From: Acidobacteriaceae bacterium
GTDB taxonomy: Bacteria > Acidobacteriota > Terriglobia > Bryobacterales > Bryobacteraceae
Direction of reading: 5' to 3'
DNA length: 49,269 bases
NCBI GenBank assembly: GCA_903970405.1
Contig: CAJCIT010000029.1
Span: 1-49,269, forward strand
In this document: piece by piece, positions 8,103 to 17,732 of the stretch
How positions within the stretch are numbered: the stretch's first letter is position 1
Layout: the number at the start of each line of letters is the position of its first letter
Notes under the pieces: generated by a model
The model's input: the letters and a program-made list of their open reading frames with translations, nothing else
Told to the model about the DNA's origin: nothing
Database searches by the model: none
Translations under genes and position numbers: made by a program

Positions 8103-9668
8103 ATGGCTGAGAAACTGTATGACGTCGTGGTGGTGGGTTCGGGCGCGGGAGGCGGCACATTGGCCGCCGAGCTGGCGCAACAGGGCGCTGAAGTGCTGGT
8201 GCTGGAAGGCGGGCCCACGGTCAACACGCGCTCGGACTTCAACACTCATGCCCTGCCTTATGAGTTTCCGAACCGTTCCATACCGGTGATGAAACCGGGC
8301 CGCCCGGGCTTCGATGGCGAGCGGTCACGCGGCGTCGGCGGCAAGACGATGCTCTGGAATGCGGTGGCGCTTCGCATGAGCCAGCGGGACTTGCAGGGAC
8401 GGCAACACGATGGCGCGGGCGAAGACTGGCCGTTCGGGTACGCCGAAATGAAGCCGTGGTACGACAAGGTGGAAACGGATGTCGGGGTTTGCGGCAACTA
8501 CGATCATCTGGAGGATCTGCCGGATGGCATCTTTCTTCCGCCGGTGCCGATGAAGTGCACCGATAAGATGATTCAGGCGGGAGGCGCAAAACTGGGCGTG
8601 CCGGTGATTCACGTCCGGAAAGCCACGCTCAGTGAGCCACGCAAAGGGCGCCCGGCTTGCCATTTTTGCGGAAACTGCATGGCGGGCTGCGATGTGGTGG
8701 CGAAATACAATTCGGCTGACGTCCACATGATCCCGGCGCAACGGGCGGGCAAGCCGCTGACGATCCGGCCGAACAGCATCGTCTATGACCTGGCAGTGGA
8801 GACCGATGCGCCCCGTGTCAAAGAGGTGCGCTACTTCGACCGTGAGACCCGGGCGCAAGGCGCGGCGCGCGGCCGGGTGGTGGTGGCGTGCGCCTGCGCC
8901 CAAAGCGTTGCGCTGCTGCTGATGTCCAAATCCAGCCGTTTCCCGGCGGGCCTCGCGAACTCAAGCGGCGAGTTGGGGCGCAACTTCATTCCGCACATCA
9001 ATTGCGGCGTTGAGGCATTCCTTGAAGATCGCCTCGGCGTGGAGACGTCAGACGACGAGGGCTTTTTGGATCATGCCTACGTGCCATCATTCATGCACGC
9101 GAAGAAGCGCGATTATCCCCGCAGCTTCGGGTACCAGTTCAATTACCAGAACCAACGTTCCGTGGGGTGGGCTCGGCGCGTGAAGGGCATGGGCGCCGGT
9201 TACAAGAAATCCGTCAAGGATCGCTATCCGGCTTACATCACTTTTACCGGGTATCAGGAGATGATCCCGAACAAGGATTCGTACATTGACTTGGACGAGC
9301 AGACGAAGGATGCGTACGGATTACCCTCGGCGCGCCGGTATTGGAAGCTGTCCGAATCCGACTGGAAATGTTATGAAGCAATGAAGCAGTGGGGCGTCGA
9401 CATTTTGAAGGCGAGTAAGGCGGAGATCCATTCCGTAAGCCAGACGCCGAATACGAATCACGAAATTGGCGGCTGCCGGATGGGCCGCGATCCGAAGCGA
9501 TTCGTGCTGAACGAGTACTGCCGCGCTCATGATGTCCCAAATCTTTACGTGGTGGATGCCAGCGTCTTCCCCTCGGCGTCGGAGAAGAATCCCACGCTAA
9601 CCATCATGGCCCTGGCGGCGCGCACGGCAAGTCACATCGGCGAAGCGCTGAGAAAGCAGGAGGTGTAA
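8103..9668 (+). CDS. GMC-family FAD-dependent sugar dehydrogenase
   Basis: About 521 residues; ATG 8103 or the adjoining GTG 8100 may be the start. The N-terminus holds the FAD dinucleotide fold (VVVGSGAGGGTLAAELA, then VLEGG). The middle carries CHFCGNCMAGC, a cysteine-rich segment typical of the gluconate 2-dehydrogenase / glucoside 3-dehydrogenase branch. NTNHEIGGCRMG near the end supplies the active-site His, and NPTLTIMALAART closes the FAD domain. It would oxidise a hydroxyl of a sugar or glycoside and pass electrons to a carrier. The next gene, two bases away, encodes the matching Tat-type small subunit. No cytochrome c gene is adjacent, so the acceptor is unknown. Confidence 0.9.
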   Translation: MAEKLYDVVVVGSGAGGGTLAAELAQQGAEVLVLEGGPTVNTRSDFNTHALPYEFPNRSIPVMKPGRPGFDGERSRGVGGKTMLWNAVALRMSQRDLQGRQHDGAGEDWPFGYAEMKPWYDKVETDVGVCGNYDHLEDLPDGIFLPPVPMKCTDKMIQAGGAKLGVPVIHVRKATLSEPRKGRPACHFCGNCMAGCDVVAKYNSADVHMIPAQRAGKPLTIRPNSIVYDLAVETDAPRVKEVRYFDRETRAQGAARGRVVVACACAQSVALLLMSKSSRFPAGLANSSGELGRNFIPHINCGVEAFLEDRLGVETSDDEGFLDHAYVPSFMHAKKRDYPRSFGYQFNYQNQRSVGWARRVKGMGAGYKKSVKDRYPAYITFTGYQEMIPNKDSYIDLDEQTKDAYGLPSARRYWKLSESDWKCYEAMKQWGVDILKASKAEIHSVSQTPNTNHEIGGCRMGRDPKRFVLNEYCRAHDVPNLYVVDASVFPSASEKNPTLTIMALAARTASHIGEALRKQEV

Positions 9669-9670
9669 GA

Positions 9671-10255
9671 ATGCCGGCCTACTCCACTGACAGGCGCGGC
9701 GCGCTGAAGATTCTCGGCGCCATTGGGGCTACTTGCGCGCATCCCTTTGCGGGCGATGAGTTGTTCGGGCAGACCGTGCCGCCGTCGCCGCACGAACATG
9801 GCGTGGCGGAGATCTCACTTACCTTCCTGCGCGGCGCTGACTTCTCAACCATGGCGAGAGTGACTGACCTCATCATTCCGCGCACAGCCACGCCAGGCGC
9901 CATTGACGCGGGTGTACCTGCATACGTCGACAGGATTGTTGGCGGTAACGGCAACCATCAGGAGTTGGTGGCGGAAGGCTTGCGGTTCCTGGCCGCCCAG
10001 GCGCAGGTGTCGGCGCAGAAGACTTTCGTGGAACTGACGGAAACGCAGCAATTGACGATTTTGGAGCCGCTCTGCGAGGCCTGGGACAATCATGCGGGCG
10101 CCCAAGCGGAGTTACCGCGCAGTGTGCAGTTTTTCGGTTTGATGAAGAGCCTGACCGCGGACGGTTACTACACGTCCCGGCCGGGCCTAATGGAAGAATT
10201 ACAGTATCGCGGAAATCATGCGCTAAGTGCGTTTCCCGGGTGTCACGAACATTAA
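9671..10255 (+). CDS. Gluconate 2-dehydrogenase subunit 3 family protein (GMC partner)
   Basis: This 194-residue protein starts with a Tat-like signal (DRRGALKILGAIGATCAHPF). A helical domain follows with VTDLIIPRTATPGAIDAGVPAYVD, which is the hallmark of the gluconate 2-dehydrogenase subunit 3 family. In characterised dehydrogenases of this kind the small subunit helps fold the GMC flavoprotein and carries it across the membrane by Tat, since the large subunit has no signal of its own; the same is likely here. The gene starts two bases after the GMC stop, so the two are almost certainly co-translated. A large RNA hairpin follows it. Confidence 0.88.
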   Translation: MPAYSTDRRGALKILGAIGATCAHPFAGDELFGQTVPPSPHEHGVAEISLTFLRGADFSTMARVTDLIIPRTATPGAIDAGVPAYVDRIVGGNGNHQELVAEGLRFLAAQAQVSAQKTFVELTETQQLTILEPLCEAWDNHAGAQAELPRSVQFFGLMKSLTADGYYTSRPGLMEELQYRGNHALSAFPGCHEH

Positions 10256-10263
10256 GCCTTCAC

Positions 10264-10338
10264 AGCCGCGACCGTCAGGGAGCGACCGCCGATGAAGGTC
10301 TTGTCCCGGCAACCGGTCGCTCCCTGACGGTCGCGGCT
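10264..10338. repeat. Palindromic repeat A, intact copy 1
   Basis: Two perfect 25-base arms (10264-10288 and 10314-10338) are separated by a 25-base loop. The core of the left arm is AGCCGCGACCGTCAGGGAGC. The same arms flank a different loop at 26978-27065, and eroded pieces lie at 42728 and 43757. In the mRNA between the GMC small subunit and the cupin gene it would form a very stable hairpin, which may block exonuclease decay or lower downstream expression. It resembles REP-type non-autonomous elements. Confidence 0.9.
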
Positions 10339-10382
10339 CTGAGAACGGCGGGAATCGGGCTCGGAAAACTAAAAGGAAACAC

Positions 10383-11591
10383 ATGTCACTAATTGACGAA
10401 GCCCTCACGACGGGGGAAGGCATCTTGCGGCTCAAGCCCGCCTGGGTCCCGCGCTCATTCATGTTGCCGGGTGGCCGTCTGCGCCTGCACCCGGCCGACC
10501 TGTACGCGCTCGGCGCGCATCGCGGCGGCATCAATGAGCGCTGGTTTTCGTCGACAACCAACGCTTCGAACGGCCCGGGCACGCCGGCCGACGAGGGCCT
10601 CAGCTACGCCGCGTTCGGGGGCGAGACATTTCTGTTGAAAGAGGCCGTCGAGACGCGCGGCGATCGGTTACTCGGCCAGAGCGCGATGGAAGAGTACGGC
10701 GGCTGGAATGTGCTTTGTAAGTTCTTCGATAACCTGGGCCCAATTCCGCACCACATGCATCAAAGCGATAAGCACGCCGGCCTGGTGGGGCAGCGCGGCA
10801 AGCCGGAGAGTTACTACTTTCCGCCGCAGTACAACATGCACGAGAACAATTTTCCCTACACCTTCATGGGTCTGGAGCCGGGCACGAGGCCTGAGGACAT
10901 GCGGGCATGCCTCGAGCGCTGGAACGAAGGCGACAATGGAATTCTGTATTTATCGAAGGCTTATCGCCTGCAGCCGGGCACCGGCTGGCAGATAGACCCC
11001 GGCGTTCTGCATGCGCCCGGTTCGCTGGTCACTTATGAGCCTCAAGTGAACAGCGATGTGTTCGCGATGTTCCAATCGATGGTGGAAGGCAGGCCGATCG
11101 GCTGGGAGTTGCTGGTGAAAGACGTCCCGGCGCAATATCACCATGATCTGGACTTCATCGTCGGGCTGCTGGATTGGGAAGCGAACGTGGATCCAACGTT
11201 CGGGGAACATAACCGGACGTTCCCGAAGCCGGCGGCCGACGAAGCCGCGATGAAAGAGGCAGGTTATTGCGAGGTTTGGGTCTCATACGGCACCGGTTAC
11301 TATTCGGCGAAGGAACTGACGGTGCAGCCCGGCCGCAGTGTCACCGTCCGCGACGGAGCGGCCTACGGCCTGATCCTCACCCAGGGCTTCGGACGGATTG
11401 GCGCGTACGCCGTCGAAACGCCGACGCTGATCCGCTACGGCCAAATGACCAGCGATGAGTTGTTCGTCTCGGCCGATGCGGCGGGGCGCGGCGTCATCGT
11501 CACCAACGAAAGCCAATCGGAACCGTTAGTGGTGTTGAAACACTTCGGGCCGGGCAATCCCGAGGCTGAGATATTGCGCAGCCGCCATTAG
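10383..11591 (+). CDS. Cupin protein, phosphomannose isomerase-like
   Basis: The 402-residue protein has the two-cupin plan of type I mannose-6-phosphate isomerases. [12 protein letters not shown] (near residue 122) gives metal-binding histidines, and [14 protein letters not shown] (near residue 200) gives the second motif with a conserved His. The GGHVHP / lower-helix residues that bind phosphate in true ManA are not evident, so an unphosphorylated sugar substrate is possible. AAGGAA lies six bases before the ATG. It begins 45 bases after the palindromic hairpin and 11 bases before the next gene, and it probably belongs with the TIM-barrel isomerase and Gfo/Idh gene in the same sugar route. 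Confidence 0.8.
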   Translation: MSLIDEALTTGEGILRLKPAWVPRSFMLPGGRLRLHPADLYALGAHRGGINERWFSSTTNASNGPGTPADEGLSYAAFGGETFLLKEAVETRGDRLLGQSAMEEYGGWNVLCKFFDNLGPIPHHMHQSDKHAGLVGQRGKPESYYFPPQYNMHENNFPYTFMGLEPGTRPEDMRACLERWNEGDNGILYLSKAYRLQPGTGWQIDPGVLHAPGSLVTYEPQVNSDVFAMFQSMVEGRPIGWELLVKDVPAQYHHDLDFIVGLLDWEANVDPTFGEHNRTFPKPAADEAAMKEAGYCEVWVSYGTGYYSAKELTVQPGRSVTVRDGAAYGLILTQGFGRIGAYAVETPTLIRYGQMTSDELFVSADAAGRGVIVTNESQSEPLVVLKHFGPGNPEAEILRSRH

Positions 11592-11602
11592 AAAAGGCGC
11601 CT

Positions 11603-12670
11603 ATGAATTTCGATCCCAAATACCCCGCCCTTCACAACGCGATGTGGCCCGGCCTGGTAGGCAAAGGCCCGGATTCCGAGCCGCCCATCGATCTAGACAC
11701 AATGCTCCGTTTGACCGCGGAAACGGAGGTGAACGGCATTCGGTTCGATGGCGTGGATCTGTTCCTCTTTGAACCGCATATTGACATCGATGCGACTGAC
11801 GATGAGCTGAAAGCTTTGGCCGATAAGCTGATGGGCTACAAGTTGAGAGCCGGCTCGGTGGTTGCCCCGGTGTGGCCGGCCACGGGCGGCAGTTCGGCGA
11901 TGAGCACCGGCAGCGAACGCGACAAGTTTCTCAATCAGGTCCGAAAGGCTTGCCGCATCGGCCGCCGGCTGAAAGAGTTGGGTGTTCGGGAATACGGAGT
12001 GGTTCGGATTGACTCCGCATGCAGCCCCGCCGATTGGGCGCGCGATCCCATGGCCTCCTTCCACATCGCTGAGACCTTTCGTGAGTCCTGCTCGGTCGCT
12101 GAATCGTTCGGAGAACGGATTGCCGTCGAGGGCGAAGTCTGCTGGGGAGGCATTCACGGTTGGCGGAAGGCGGCGGACTTGCTTGAAATGGTGAACCGTC
12201 CGAAGACCATCGGCTTTCAGGCGGATATGGCGCATACGCTGCTCTTCCTGCTGGGCGTGAATGCGCCGGAGGACCGCTTGCTGCCGGAGGACTTCGATTG
12301 GTCTCAAACGGAGGTGCTGGATGAGGCCATGAAAAAGATGACGGCCGCGCTCCGTCCGTGGACCATCGATTTTCATGTGGCGCAGAACGATGCCACGGTG
12401 AAGGGATCCGGCTCGCACGATAAAACCGGGCGGCATTGCCTGCCGAACGACCCGAACGGCAAGCTGGACATTGTCAAGTATTCCGGCTTCTGGCTGCGCG
12501 ACGGGCACGGGAAGCCGACGCGGGCGATTCAGCACATGTGCTGGGATGGCTGCATGTTTCCGAACGAGACGATGTTGAAGCCGGAAACGTGGCGTGATGT
12601 TCTCAACATCATGATCGCCGTGAGAAATGCTCATGGCTGGAACTGGCTGGAGGCCGAAGGTGTCCGCTAA
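11603..12670 (+). CDS. Sugar phosphate isomerase/epimerase-like TIM-barrel protein
   Basis: The 355-residue protein belongs to the xylose-isomerase-like / AP-endonuclease-2 TIM-barrel group. Likely metal ligands are the Glu in [10 protein letters not shown], the Asp/His in FQADMAHT and the His in IDFHVAQND, followed by a His-rich GSHDKTGRH loop. Members isomerise or epimerise sugars and inositols, and some cleave 3-keto-glycosides by elimination. It sits between a cupin and a Gfo/Idh gene, both partners of such chemistry. It has no signal peptide. The exact reaction cannot be read from the sequence. Confidence 0.8.
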   Translation: MNFDPKYPALHNAMWPGLVGKGPDSEPPIDLDTMLRLTAETEVNGIRFDGVDLFLFEPHIDIDATDDELKALADKLMGYKLRAGSVVAPVWPATGGSSAMSTGSERDKFLNQVRKACRIGRRLKELGVREYGVVRIDSACSPADWARDPMASFHIAETFRESCSVAESFGERIAVEGEVCWGGIHGWRKAADLLEMVNRPKTIGFQADMAHTLLFLLGVNAPEDRLLPEDFDWSQTEVLDEAMKKMTAALRPWTIDFHVAQNDATVKGSGSHDKTGRHCLPNDPNGKLDIVKYSGFWLRDGHGKPTRAIQHMCWDGCMFPNETMLKPETWRDVLNIMIAVRNAHGWNWLEAEGVR

Positions 12671-13796
12671 GCAGCTCGGTATTGGCCTGGTGGGGTACGG
12701 CTTCATGGGCCGCACGCACTCCAACGCGTTTCGCAGAGTACCCAACTTTTTCCCGGGCGTGTATGAACCGGTGTTGATCGCGGTGGCGGCGCGTAACGAA
12801 GCGCGCGCCCGCGATTTCGCGGCCCAATGGGGATACCAACGGGCGGAAACAGACTGGCGGAAACTCATCTCGGCGCCGGATATCGATCTCATCGACATTG
12901 CCAGTCCCAATGACACGCATGCGGAGATTGCGATCGCCGCGGCCGAAGCGGGAAAGATGGTGCTCTGCGAGAAGCCGCTGGGCCGCACGGCCGCAGAAGC
13001 CTCGACGATGGTGGATGCCGTCGAAAAAGCCGGGGTGCCCAATATGGTCTGGTATAACTACCGCCGCGTTCCGGCGGTGGTTCTGGCGAAGCAACTGATC
13101 GATGAGGGACGCTTAGGCCGGATCTTCCACTACCGTGCGAAGTTCCTGCAGGATTGGACCATTTCGAAGGATCTGCCGCAAGGCGGCGAGGGACTGTGGC
13201 GGCTGGATGTTTCGATCTCCGGCAGCGGCGTGACGGGCGACCTGCTGGCCCATTGCATCGACACGGCGTTGTGGTTGAACGGTCCGATCGATGAAGTGAC
13301 AGCCATGACGGAGACGTTCGTCAAAGAGCGGAAGCATAGCCTGACGGGGCAAATTCAACAGGTGGGCATCGACGACGCCAGCGCTTTTCTGGCCCGCTTC
13401 GCGAACGGATCACTAGCGACCTTTGAGGCGACGCGCTACGCCCGCGGCCACAAAGCGCTGTATACGCTCGAAATCAATGGCGAGAGCGCTTCGCTCTTCT
13501 GGGATCTGCATGACCTGCACCGGTTGCAGATGTTCGACCATCGCGATGAGGGGCGCCTGCGCGGATGGCGGTCGATTCACATCACGGACAGCGACCATCC
13601 GTACATGAAGCACTGGTGGGTGCCCGGTTTGCAGATCGGCTATGAGCACACGTTCGTGCATCAGTTCGCCGATTTCCTGGAAGGCCTGGAATCGGGCTCC
13701 GTTCCCGGCCCGAGCTTCCGGGACGGCCTGGCGACAGACCGCATCACGGACGCGGTGCTTGCTTCCGCGAAGTCGAAAACATGGCAGAGTTGCTGA
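12660..13796 (+). CDS. Gfo/Idh/MocA-family oxidoreductase
   Basis: The 378-residue cytosolic NAD(P)-dependent enzyme begins with the Rossmann motif [18 protein letters not shown] and has the family's [10 protein letters not shown] at about residue 105, whose Lys is catalytic. A C-terminal alpha/beta domain with [19 protein letters not shown] follows. GTG 12660 is chosen as the start: GGAGG lies seven bases upstream and the protein then starts at the usual place, although the frame is open from 12627. It overlaps the TIM-barrel gene by 11 bases, so the two are translationally coupled. The family oxidises or reduces sugar carbons, often C3. No signal peptide is present. Confidence 0.9.
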   Translation: MSAKQLGIGLVGYGFMGRTHSNAFRRVPNFFPGVYEPVLIAVAARNEARARDFAAQWGYQRAETDWRKLISAPDIDLIDIASPNDTHAEIAIAAAEAGKMVLCEKPLGRTAAEASTMVDAVEKAGVPNMVWYNYRRVPAVVLAKQLIDEGRLGRIFHYRAKFLQDWTISKDLPQGGEGLWRLDVSISGSGVTGDLLAHCIDTALWLNGPIDEVTAMTETFVKERKHSLTGQIQQVGIDDASAFLARFANGSLATFEATRYARGHKALYTLEINGESASLFWDLHDLHRLQMFDHRDEGRLRGWRSIHITDSDHPYMKHWWVPGLQIGYEHTFVHQFADFLEGLESGSVPGPSFRDGLATDRITDAVLASAKSKTWQSC

Positions 13797-13854
13797 CTCT
13801 GTTTCTTGCCGAGCCTGAGAATTCTACACCTGCGAGCAAAACGCTCGGAGGCTC

Positions 13855-13985
13855 CTTCTGAACCGCCCGTGAAGCAAGCGGACCCGGCTGATCCTATTCG
13901 AGCGTAGATAGCGCGATGCTGCCCCTTCGTTGCTCATGGGGTTCCGCTGGACCACGGTCCGCTTGTTCCACGCGCGGTTCAGAAG
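13855..13985. repeat. Large imperfect palindrome between convergent genes
   Basis: The arms CTTCTGAACCGC (13855-13866) and GCGGTTCAGAAG (13974-13985) pair perfectly. Inside them AAGCGGACC (13876-13884) pairs with GGTCCGCTT (13956-13964), and the nine-base spacers are equal in length and mostly complementary. This gives about 30-bp arms. It lies between the Gfo/Idh gene and the convergent chemoreceptor gene and has no T-run. The outer arm reappears at 42827 (CTGAACCGC, then a similar AAGCAAGCG), so it may belong to a second dispersed repeat family. Confidence 0.75.
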
Positions 13986-14004
13986 TACCGGCTGTGGTTA
14001 TGCC

Positions 14005-15456
14005 TTAAAGCTTGAATTGGCCCACCATGGATTGCAAAGCCGCGGCCATCTCGGTGAGCGAGCGGGCCGATTGTTCCGTGTCCGAGGCGCCGGAACTGGT
14101 GCTCTGCGCGGCGGACGCAACCACTGAAATGCTGTGAGCAATTTCTCCTGTGCCCTTCGCCGCTTCGACAACATTACGGCTGATTTCCTGCGTGGTGGCC
14201 GTTTGTTCTTCCACCGCCGAGGCGATGGTGGTGGAGATGTCGCTGATACGGGTGATGATCGCCGTGATCTCAGCGATTGAACTAACCACGTTACCGGTGT
14301 CGTTCTGGATGGCTTCGATCTTCTTACCGATCTCTTCAGTAGCCTTGGCCGTCTCCTTGGCCAGTTCCTTCACTTCGTTGGCTACCACCGCGAAGCCTTT
14401 TCCGGCCTCACCGGCTCGCGCTGCCTCAATGGTGGCGTTCAGGGCCAGAAGATTGGTCTGCTGGGCGATCGAGGTAATGACCTTAATCACCTTGCCAATT
14501 TCGGCGCTGGAATCGCCGAGTTTACGGATTGTTTCGTTGGTTGCGTGAGCGACTGTTACGGCGTTGTTGGCAACCCGAGCCGCCTCGGAGGAGTTCTTGG
14601 CGATTTCGCGGATGGACGCTTGCATTTCTTCGGCGCCGGCGGCGACAACTCCGACATTGGCGGAGACCTCTTCGGCAGCCGCGGAGGCAGAGTTTGCCTG
14701 ATGAGCTGTTTCGTTGGCCGTGCCGGACATCTGCTTGCTGATCACGTTCAGCTCTTCCGATGCCGAGCCGAGCGATTGAGCGTTGTGCGAAATGGATACG
14801 AGATTTACGCGAAGCGCCTTGAAGAAGCCGTCCAGACCCTCGCCAAGCTGACCGACAGCATCAGTGCCGCTGACTGTGACTCCGTGAGTCAGGTCGCCGT
14901 TGGCGGCAGCCGAAACCACCGCCAGGATGCTATCCACCTTGCCTTTGAGTTCCTCCGCCGCGCGCTCCACTTCGATTTTCAACTTCACGTGCGTCGTGAT
15001 ATCGCCGGCAAGGTTAATCACCTTGAACGGCTTGCCTTTCAGGTCGAGAATCGGATTGTAGGAAGCCTGAATCCAAACCTCCCTACCCCCCTTCCCGATG
15101 CGCTTGAACTCCGCCGCTACGAACTCGCCGTGGTTCAAGCGGGCCCAGAAGTCGCGGTATTCCGCGCTATTGCCATAGCTCTCCTCGACGAACATGCTAT
15201 GATGGCGGCCCTGAATTTCACCCAGCCCGTAGCCTAACGCTTTTAGGAAGTTGTCATTTGCAGTGATGATTGTCCCGTCTAACTTGAACTCAATCATGGC
15301 TTGCGACTTGTCAATCGCAGACAGAACGGCCTCAGCCTGTTCCGATTGAAGCGCGTCATTCAAGGCGCTCATCGGTTCCGCGACGGAACTCTCTGGCCGG
15401 GCGGCCGTCGCGAGCCTAATGTTGGACTCACGGCCATTTCTTAACTTTGTTTTCAA
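14005..15456 (-). CDS. Soluble methyl-accepting chemotaxis protein with PAS domain
   Basis: TTG 15456 is the likely start because AAGGAG precedes it by ten bases; the frame is open to 15645. The 483-residue protein has a PAS domain (about residues 40-165, with [17 protein letters not shown] and GRHHSMF), a HAMP-like stretch ([11 protein letters not shown]) and a long MCP signalling coiled coil. Its tip [18 protein letters not shown] binds CheA/CheW in this family. No membrane segment is visible, so it should sense a cytosolic or redox/ligand signal. No CheR-docking pentapeptide is seen at the end. No other che gene is in the window. Confidence 0.92.
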   Translation of the reverse strand: MKTKLRNGRESNIRLATAARPESSVAEPMSALNDALQSEQAEAVLSAIDKSQAMIEFKLDGTIITANDNFLKALGYGLGEIQGRHHSMFVEESYGNSAEYRDFWARLNHGEFVAAEFKRIGKGGREVWIQASYNPILDLKGKPFKVINLAGDITTHVKLKIEVERAAEELKGKVDSILAVVSAAANGDLTHGVTVSGTDAVGQLGEGLDGFFKALRVNLVSISHNAQSLGSASEELNVISKQMSGTANETAHQANSASAAAEEVSANVGVVAAGAEEMQASIREIAKNSSEAARVANNAVTVAHATNETIRKLGDSSAEIGKVIKVITSIAQQTNLLALNATIEAARAGEAGKGFAVVANEVKELAKETAKATEEIGKKIEAIQNDTGNVVSSIAEITAIITRISDISTTIASAVEEQTATTQEISRNVVEAAKGTGEIAHSISVVASAAQSTSSGASDTEQSARSLTEMAAALQSMVGQFKL

Positions 15457-15481
15457 GGGCAGCCTTCTCCTTAAAGAAGGT

Positions 15482-15549
15482 CGTCCGAAAACCATAAATT
15501 CTGTAGGCTCCTGAAGACCAAAAGCCGGAACAGGCCGGATTTTCGGACG
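15482..15549 (-). promoter_or_regulatory. Structured leader of the chemoreceptor mRNA
   Basis: A perfect 10-bp inverted repeat, CGTCCGAAAA (15482-15491) and TTTTCGGACG (15540-15549), encloses 48 bases within the leader, ending 25 bases before the TTG start and close to its AAGGAG site. A smaller CCGG/CCGG hairpin lies inside. It could control translation, but it matches no riboswitch that I can recognise. Confidence 0.4.
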
Positions 15550-15620
15550 GGCGAGTGGCCTGGGTAAGACGCAAACCGAAGTCTTGGCTCCTTCTCCGTG
15601 GAGGATCATCTCAGCAAGAC

Positions 15621-15659
15621 AAAAACGGCGGCGCCGGTTCTTCACCGATGCCGCCGTTT
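15621..15659 (-). terminator. Intrinsic terminator of rpoD
   Basis: On the minus strand a 10-bp stem (AAACGGCGGC with GCCGCCGTTT, 15650-15659 and 15623-15632) is followed by a run of T. It starts 22 bases after the rpoD stop and separates rpoD from the chemoreceptor gene. Confidence 0.85.
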
Positions 15660-15681
15660 GCTTTGTGCCTTGAGGTTAACC

Positions 15682-17277
15682 CTACCGTGCGGCCAGCAAT
15701 GCCCTGAGGTGCCGCGCTCGCTCCGGCGAACGCAACTGCCGCAGCGCCTTCGCTTCAATCTGGCGGATGCGTTCACGCGTCACGTCGAACTCCTGGCCGA
15801 TCTCTTCCAGCGTATGCTCGCGTTCACAGCCAATGCCAAACCGCAACCGGATGACCTTCTCCTCTTTCGGCGAGAGGGTCTTCAGGATATTCGCGGTTTC
15901 GTCGCGAACGTTCGAATCGATCACCGCATCCACGGGCGAGCCCACCCAGCGGTCTTCAATCAGATCGCCCAGCGCAGATTCGCCGTCGCGGCCCACCGGC
16001 GTTTCAAGCGATACCGGATCGCGCGAGATAGTCTTCAGCTTCTGAACTTTTTCCACCGGAATGTCCATCCGGCGGCTGATTTCTTCGTTGGTTGGGGCGC
16101 GGCCCAGTTCCTTCTCCAGTTCACGCGTCGCGCGCAGGAACTTGTTCATGCTCTCGTTCATGTGAACGGGAATTCGAATGGTGCGCGATTGATCGGCAAT
16201 GGCGCGGGTAATGGCCTGTCTGATCCACCAGGTGGCGTAGGTCGAGAACTTGTAGCCGCGGCGGTATTCGAACTTGTCGGCTGCGCGCATCAAGCCGATG
16301 TTGCCTTCCTGGATCAGGTCCAGCAGGTGCAAGCCGCGGTTGACGTATTTCTTCGCCACCGAAACCACCAGGCGAAGGTTGGCTTCCACCAGATCCTTCT
16401 TGGCTCGCTCCGCTTCGATCTCGCCGTGGCGGATCACCGCCAGACTGTGGCGCAAATCGGGAAGCGAGGCGCCGGCGTCGGTCTCCCGCTTCTTCAGGTC
16501 GCGCTTCAGTTCTTTCAGGCGGGCTTGCGCGGCTGCGGTGTTGCGCGCTTCCTGTTTCTTGATCTCGGCGTCGAGGACGGACATTTCGTCGGCGACATGT
16601 TCGATAGCGCGAACGAACTCCTTCCAGCGGACCAGCAGGAACGGAATGGCGCGCATGGAACGCGAGAGCTCCACCTTGGCGCGGGCCACCTTGCCCATCC
16701 ACTTTTTGCGCAGCTTCTTATTCACGGCGGGGGCGGCCGCGTACTTATCCACGGTCTGCAGGAGTTTCTTATTCGAGGCGGTGTAGTTGCTGAACAGCTC
16801 CTTCACTTCGGCTCGCCGCTTCAGGTCAGCCGCGCTGCCCTCTTCGGCGTCGCTCTGGCCCAGGTCCACGTAGCAATCGATGTCTTCGGCGTCGCTGCGA
16901 ACCAGCTCCGAAAACTCCAGCACCATCGCCTGGATCAGCGGAGAACGGCTGATCGCCTTTTGCATGCGCAACTTGCCGCGCTCCATTTTGCGCGCAAGCG
17001 TGACCTCGCCCTCTCTGGTGAGGAGCGGCACCGACCCCATTTCGCGCAGATATACGCGAACCGGGTCGTCCGTGTAGATTGACTCTTCTACCGGCTGCTG
17101 GCTATGGAAATCGTCGCCTTCCTGAACCTCTTCAGGATGAAAGAAGTTGGCTTCTTCATCGAAGGGCAGGCCTAGCGGCTCATGGCCTTCAGCTAGAAAC
17201 TGGTCCTCAAATTGATCCACTGATCTACCCACCTCTTGCTCTACTTCCGCTATCTCCGTATTTGCGTCACCTATCAC
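15682..17277 (-). CDS. rpoD: Primary RNA polymerase sigma factor (RpoD)
   Basis: The 531-residue protein is the housekeeping sigma-70. After an acidic N-terminus of about 65 residues (no full region 1.1 is clear), region 1.2 reads [21 protein letters not shown] non-conserved region follows, then region 2 with [20 protein letters not shown] (-10 recognition and melting), region 3, and region 4.2 with [20 protein letters not shown] (-35 recognition). The start at GTG 17277 has no strong ribosome site; GTG 17220 is an alternative. It is not next to dnaG, its common neighbour. It has its own promoter about 250 bases upstream and a strong terminator. Confidence 0.96.
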   Translation of the reverse strand: MIGDANTEIAEVEQEVGRSVDQFEDQFLAEGHEPLGLPFDEEANFFHPEEVQEGDDFHSQQPVEESIYTDDPVRVYLREMGSVPLLTREGEVTLARKMERGKLRMQKAISRSPLIQAMVLEFSELVRSDAEDIDCYVDLGQSDAEEGSAADLKRRAEVKELFSNYTASNKKLLQTVDKYAAAPAVNKKLRKKWMGKVARAKVELSRSMRAIPFLLVRWKEFVRAIEHVADEMSVLDAEIKKQEARNTAAAQARLKELKRDLKKRETDAGASLPDLRHSLAVIRHGEIEAERAKKDLVEANLRLVVSVAKKYVNRGLHLLDLIQEGNIGLMRAADKFEYRRGYKFSTYATWWIRQAITRAIADQSRTIRIPVHMNESMNKFLRATRELEKELGRAPTNEEISRRMDIPVEKVQKLKTISRDPVSLETPVGRDGESALGDLIEDRWVGSPVDAVIDSNVRDETANILKTLSPKEEKVIRLRFGIGCEREHTLEEIGQEFDVTRERIRQIEAKALRQLRSPERARHLRALLAAR

Positions 17278-17732
17278 TATTTGCTTCAGTTATTGCTACT
17301 TTCCGGCGGGGGGCCCTCCCGAAGAAGCCACCAGCATCTTGAATTCCTATTCGTTTGTGTGCAACACGTTCCAAAACCGGCAGGCGCCGTTCACGCACGC
17401 CCCTCTGGAGGCTGCCCTGAAGCAACAGGGAGGGCGGCCTGGTTCAATCGTCTTGCCCTGGGGGAGAACTGATCGGCCCCGGCCTGAACCCGATGTGACC
17501 GGCGACCCGTGGCACTTTTGATGCGCCCCGATTATAACCCGAAAATCGGGTAGAGTTAAAACCCTAATTACATGATGTTCATGAAAGTGATTGGTTTCAC
17601 AAATCTTAGGCGTTACCCCACACACTCTAAAGGAAGAATGCAACCGGTATAGATCAAGCTCCTGACCCTCAATATTCGCACTTTATTCGCCCACTCTTGG
17701 AAACTGACCCTACTCGCCACCTCCTACGGGGC
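17278..17732. other. Gap between rpoD and nrdR
   Basis: These 455 bases hold no convincing gene. Frames on both strands lack ribosome sites and family resemblance. On the minus strand it contains the rpoD promoter (17531-17559) and then about 250 bases of probable rpoD leader. The part next to nrdR (17560-17732) is AT-richer and shows nothing further that I can name. Confidence 0.6.
17531..17559 (-). promoter_or_regulatory. Sigma-70 promoter for rpoD
   Basis: On the minus strand TTAACT (17554-17559) and a perfect TATAAT (17531-17536) are 17 bases apart. Transcription would start near 17524, giving a 5' leader of about 250 bases before the GTG start of rpoD. Confidence 0.6.

Noticed and set aside
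11693..13042. 449-codon minus-strand frame across the TIM-barrel and Gfo/Idh genes
   Set aside because: It lies opposite two clearly conserved genes and its translation has no recognisable domain.
15457..15600. c-di-GMP-I riboswitch in the chemoreceptor leader
   Set aside because: A UAUGG stretch suggested a tetraloop receptor, but the conserved GGCAAACC and GACGCAAAGCC segments are missing.
15598..17082. 494-codon plus-strand frame opposite rpoD
   Set aside because: It is an antisense shadow of rpoD; the start region falls in the terminator and the protein is unlike any family.
17347..17643. 98-codon minus-strand frame in the rpoD-nrdR gap
   Set aside because: It spans the rpoD promoter, has no ribosome site and lacks protein-like composition, so it is treated as leader sequence.
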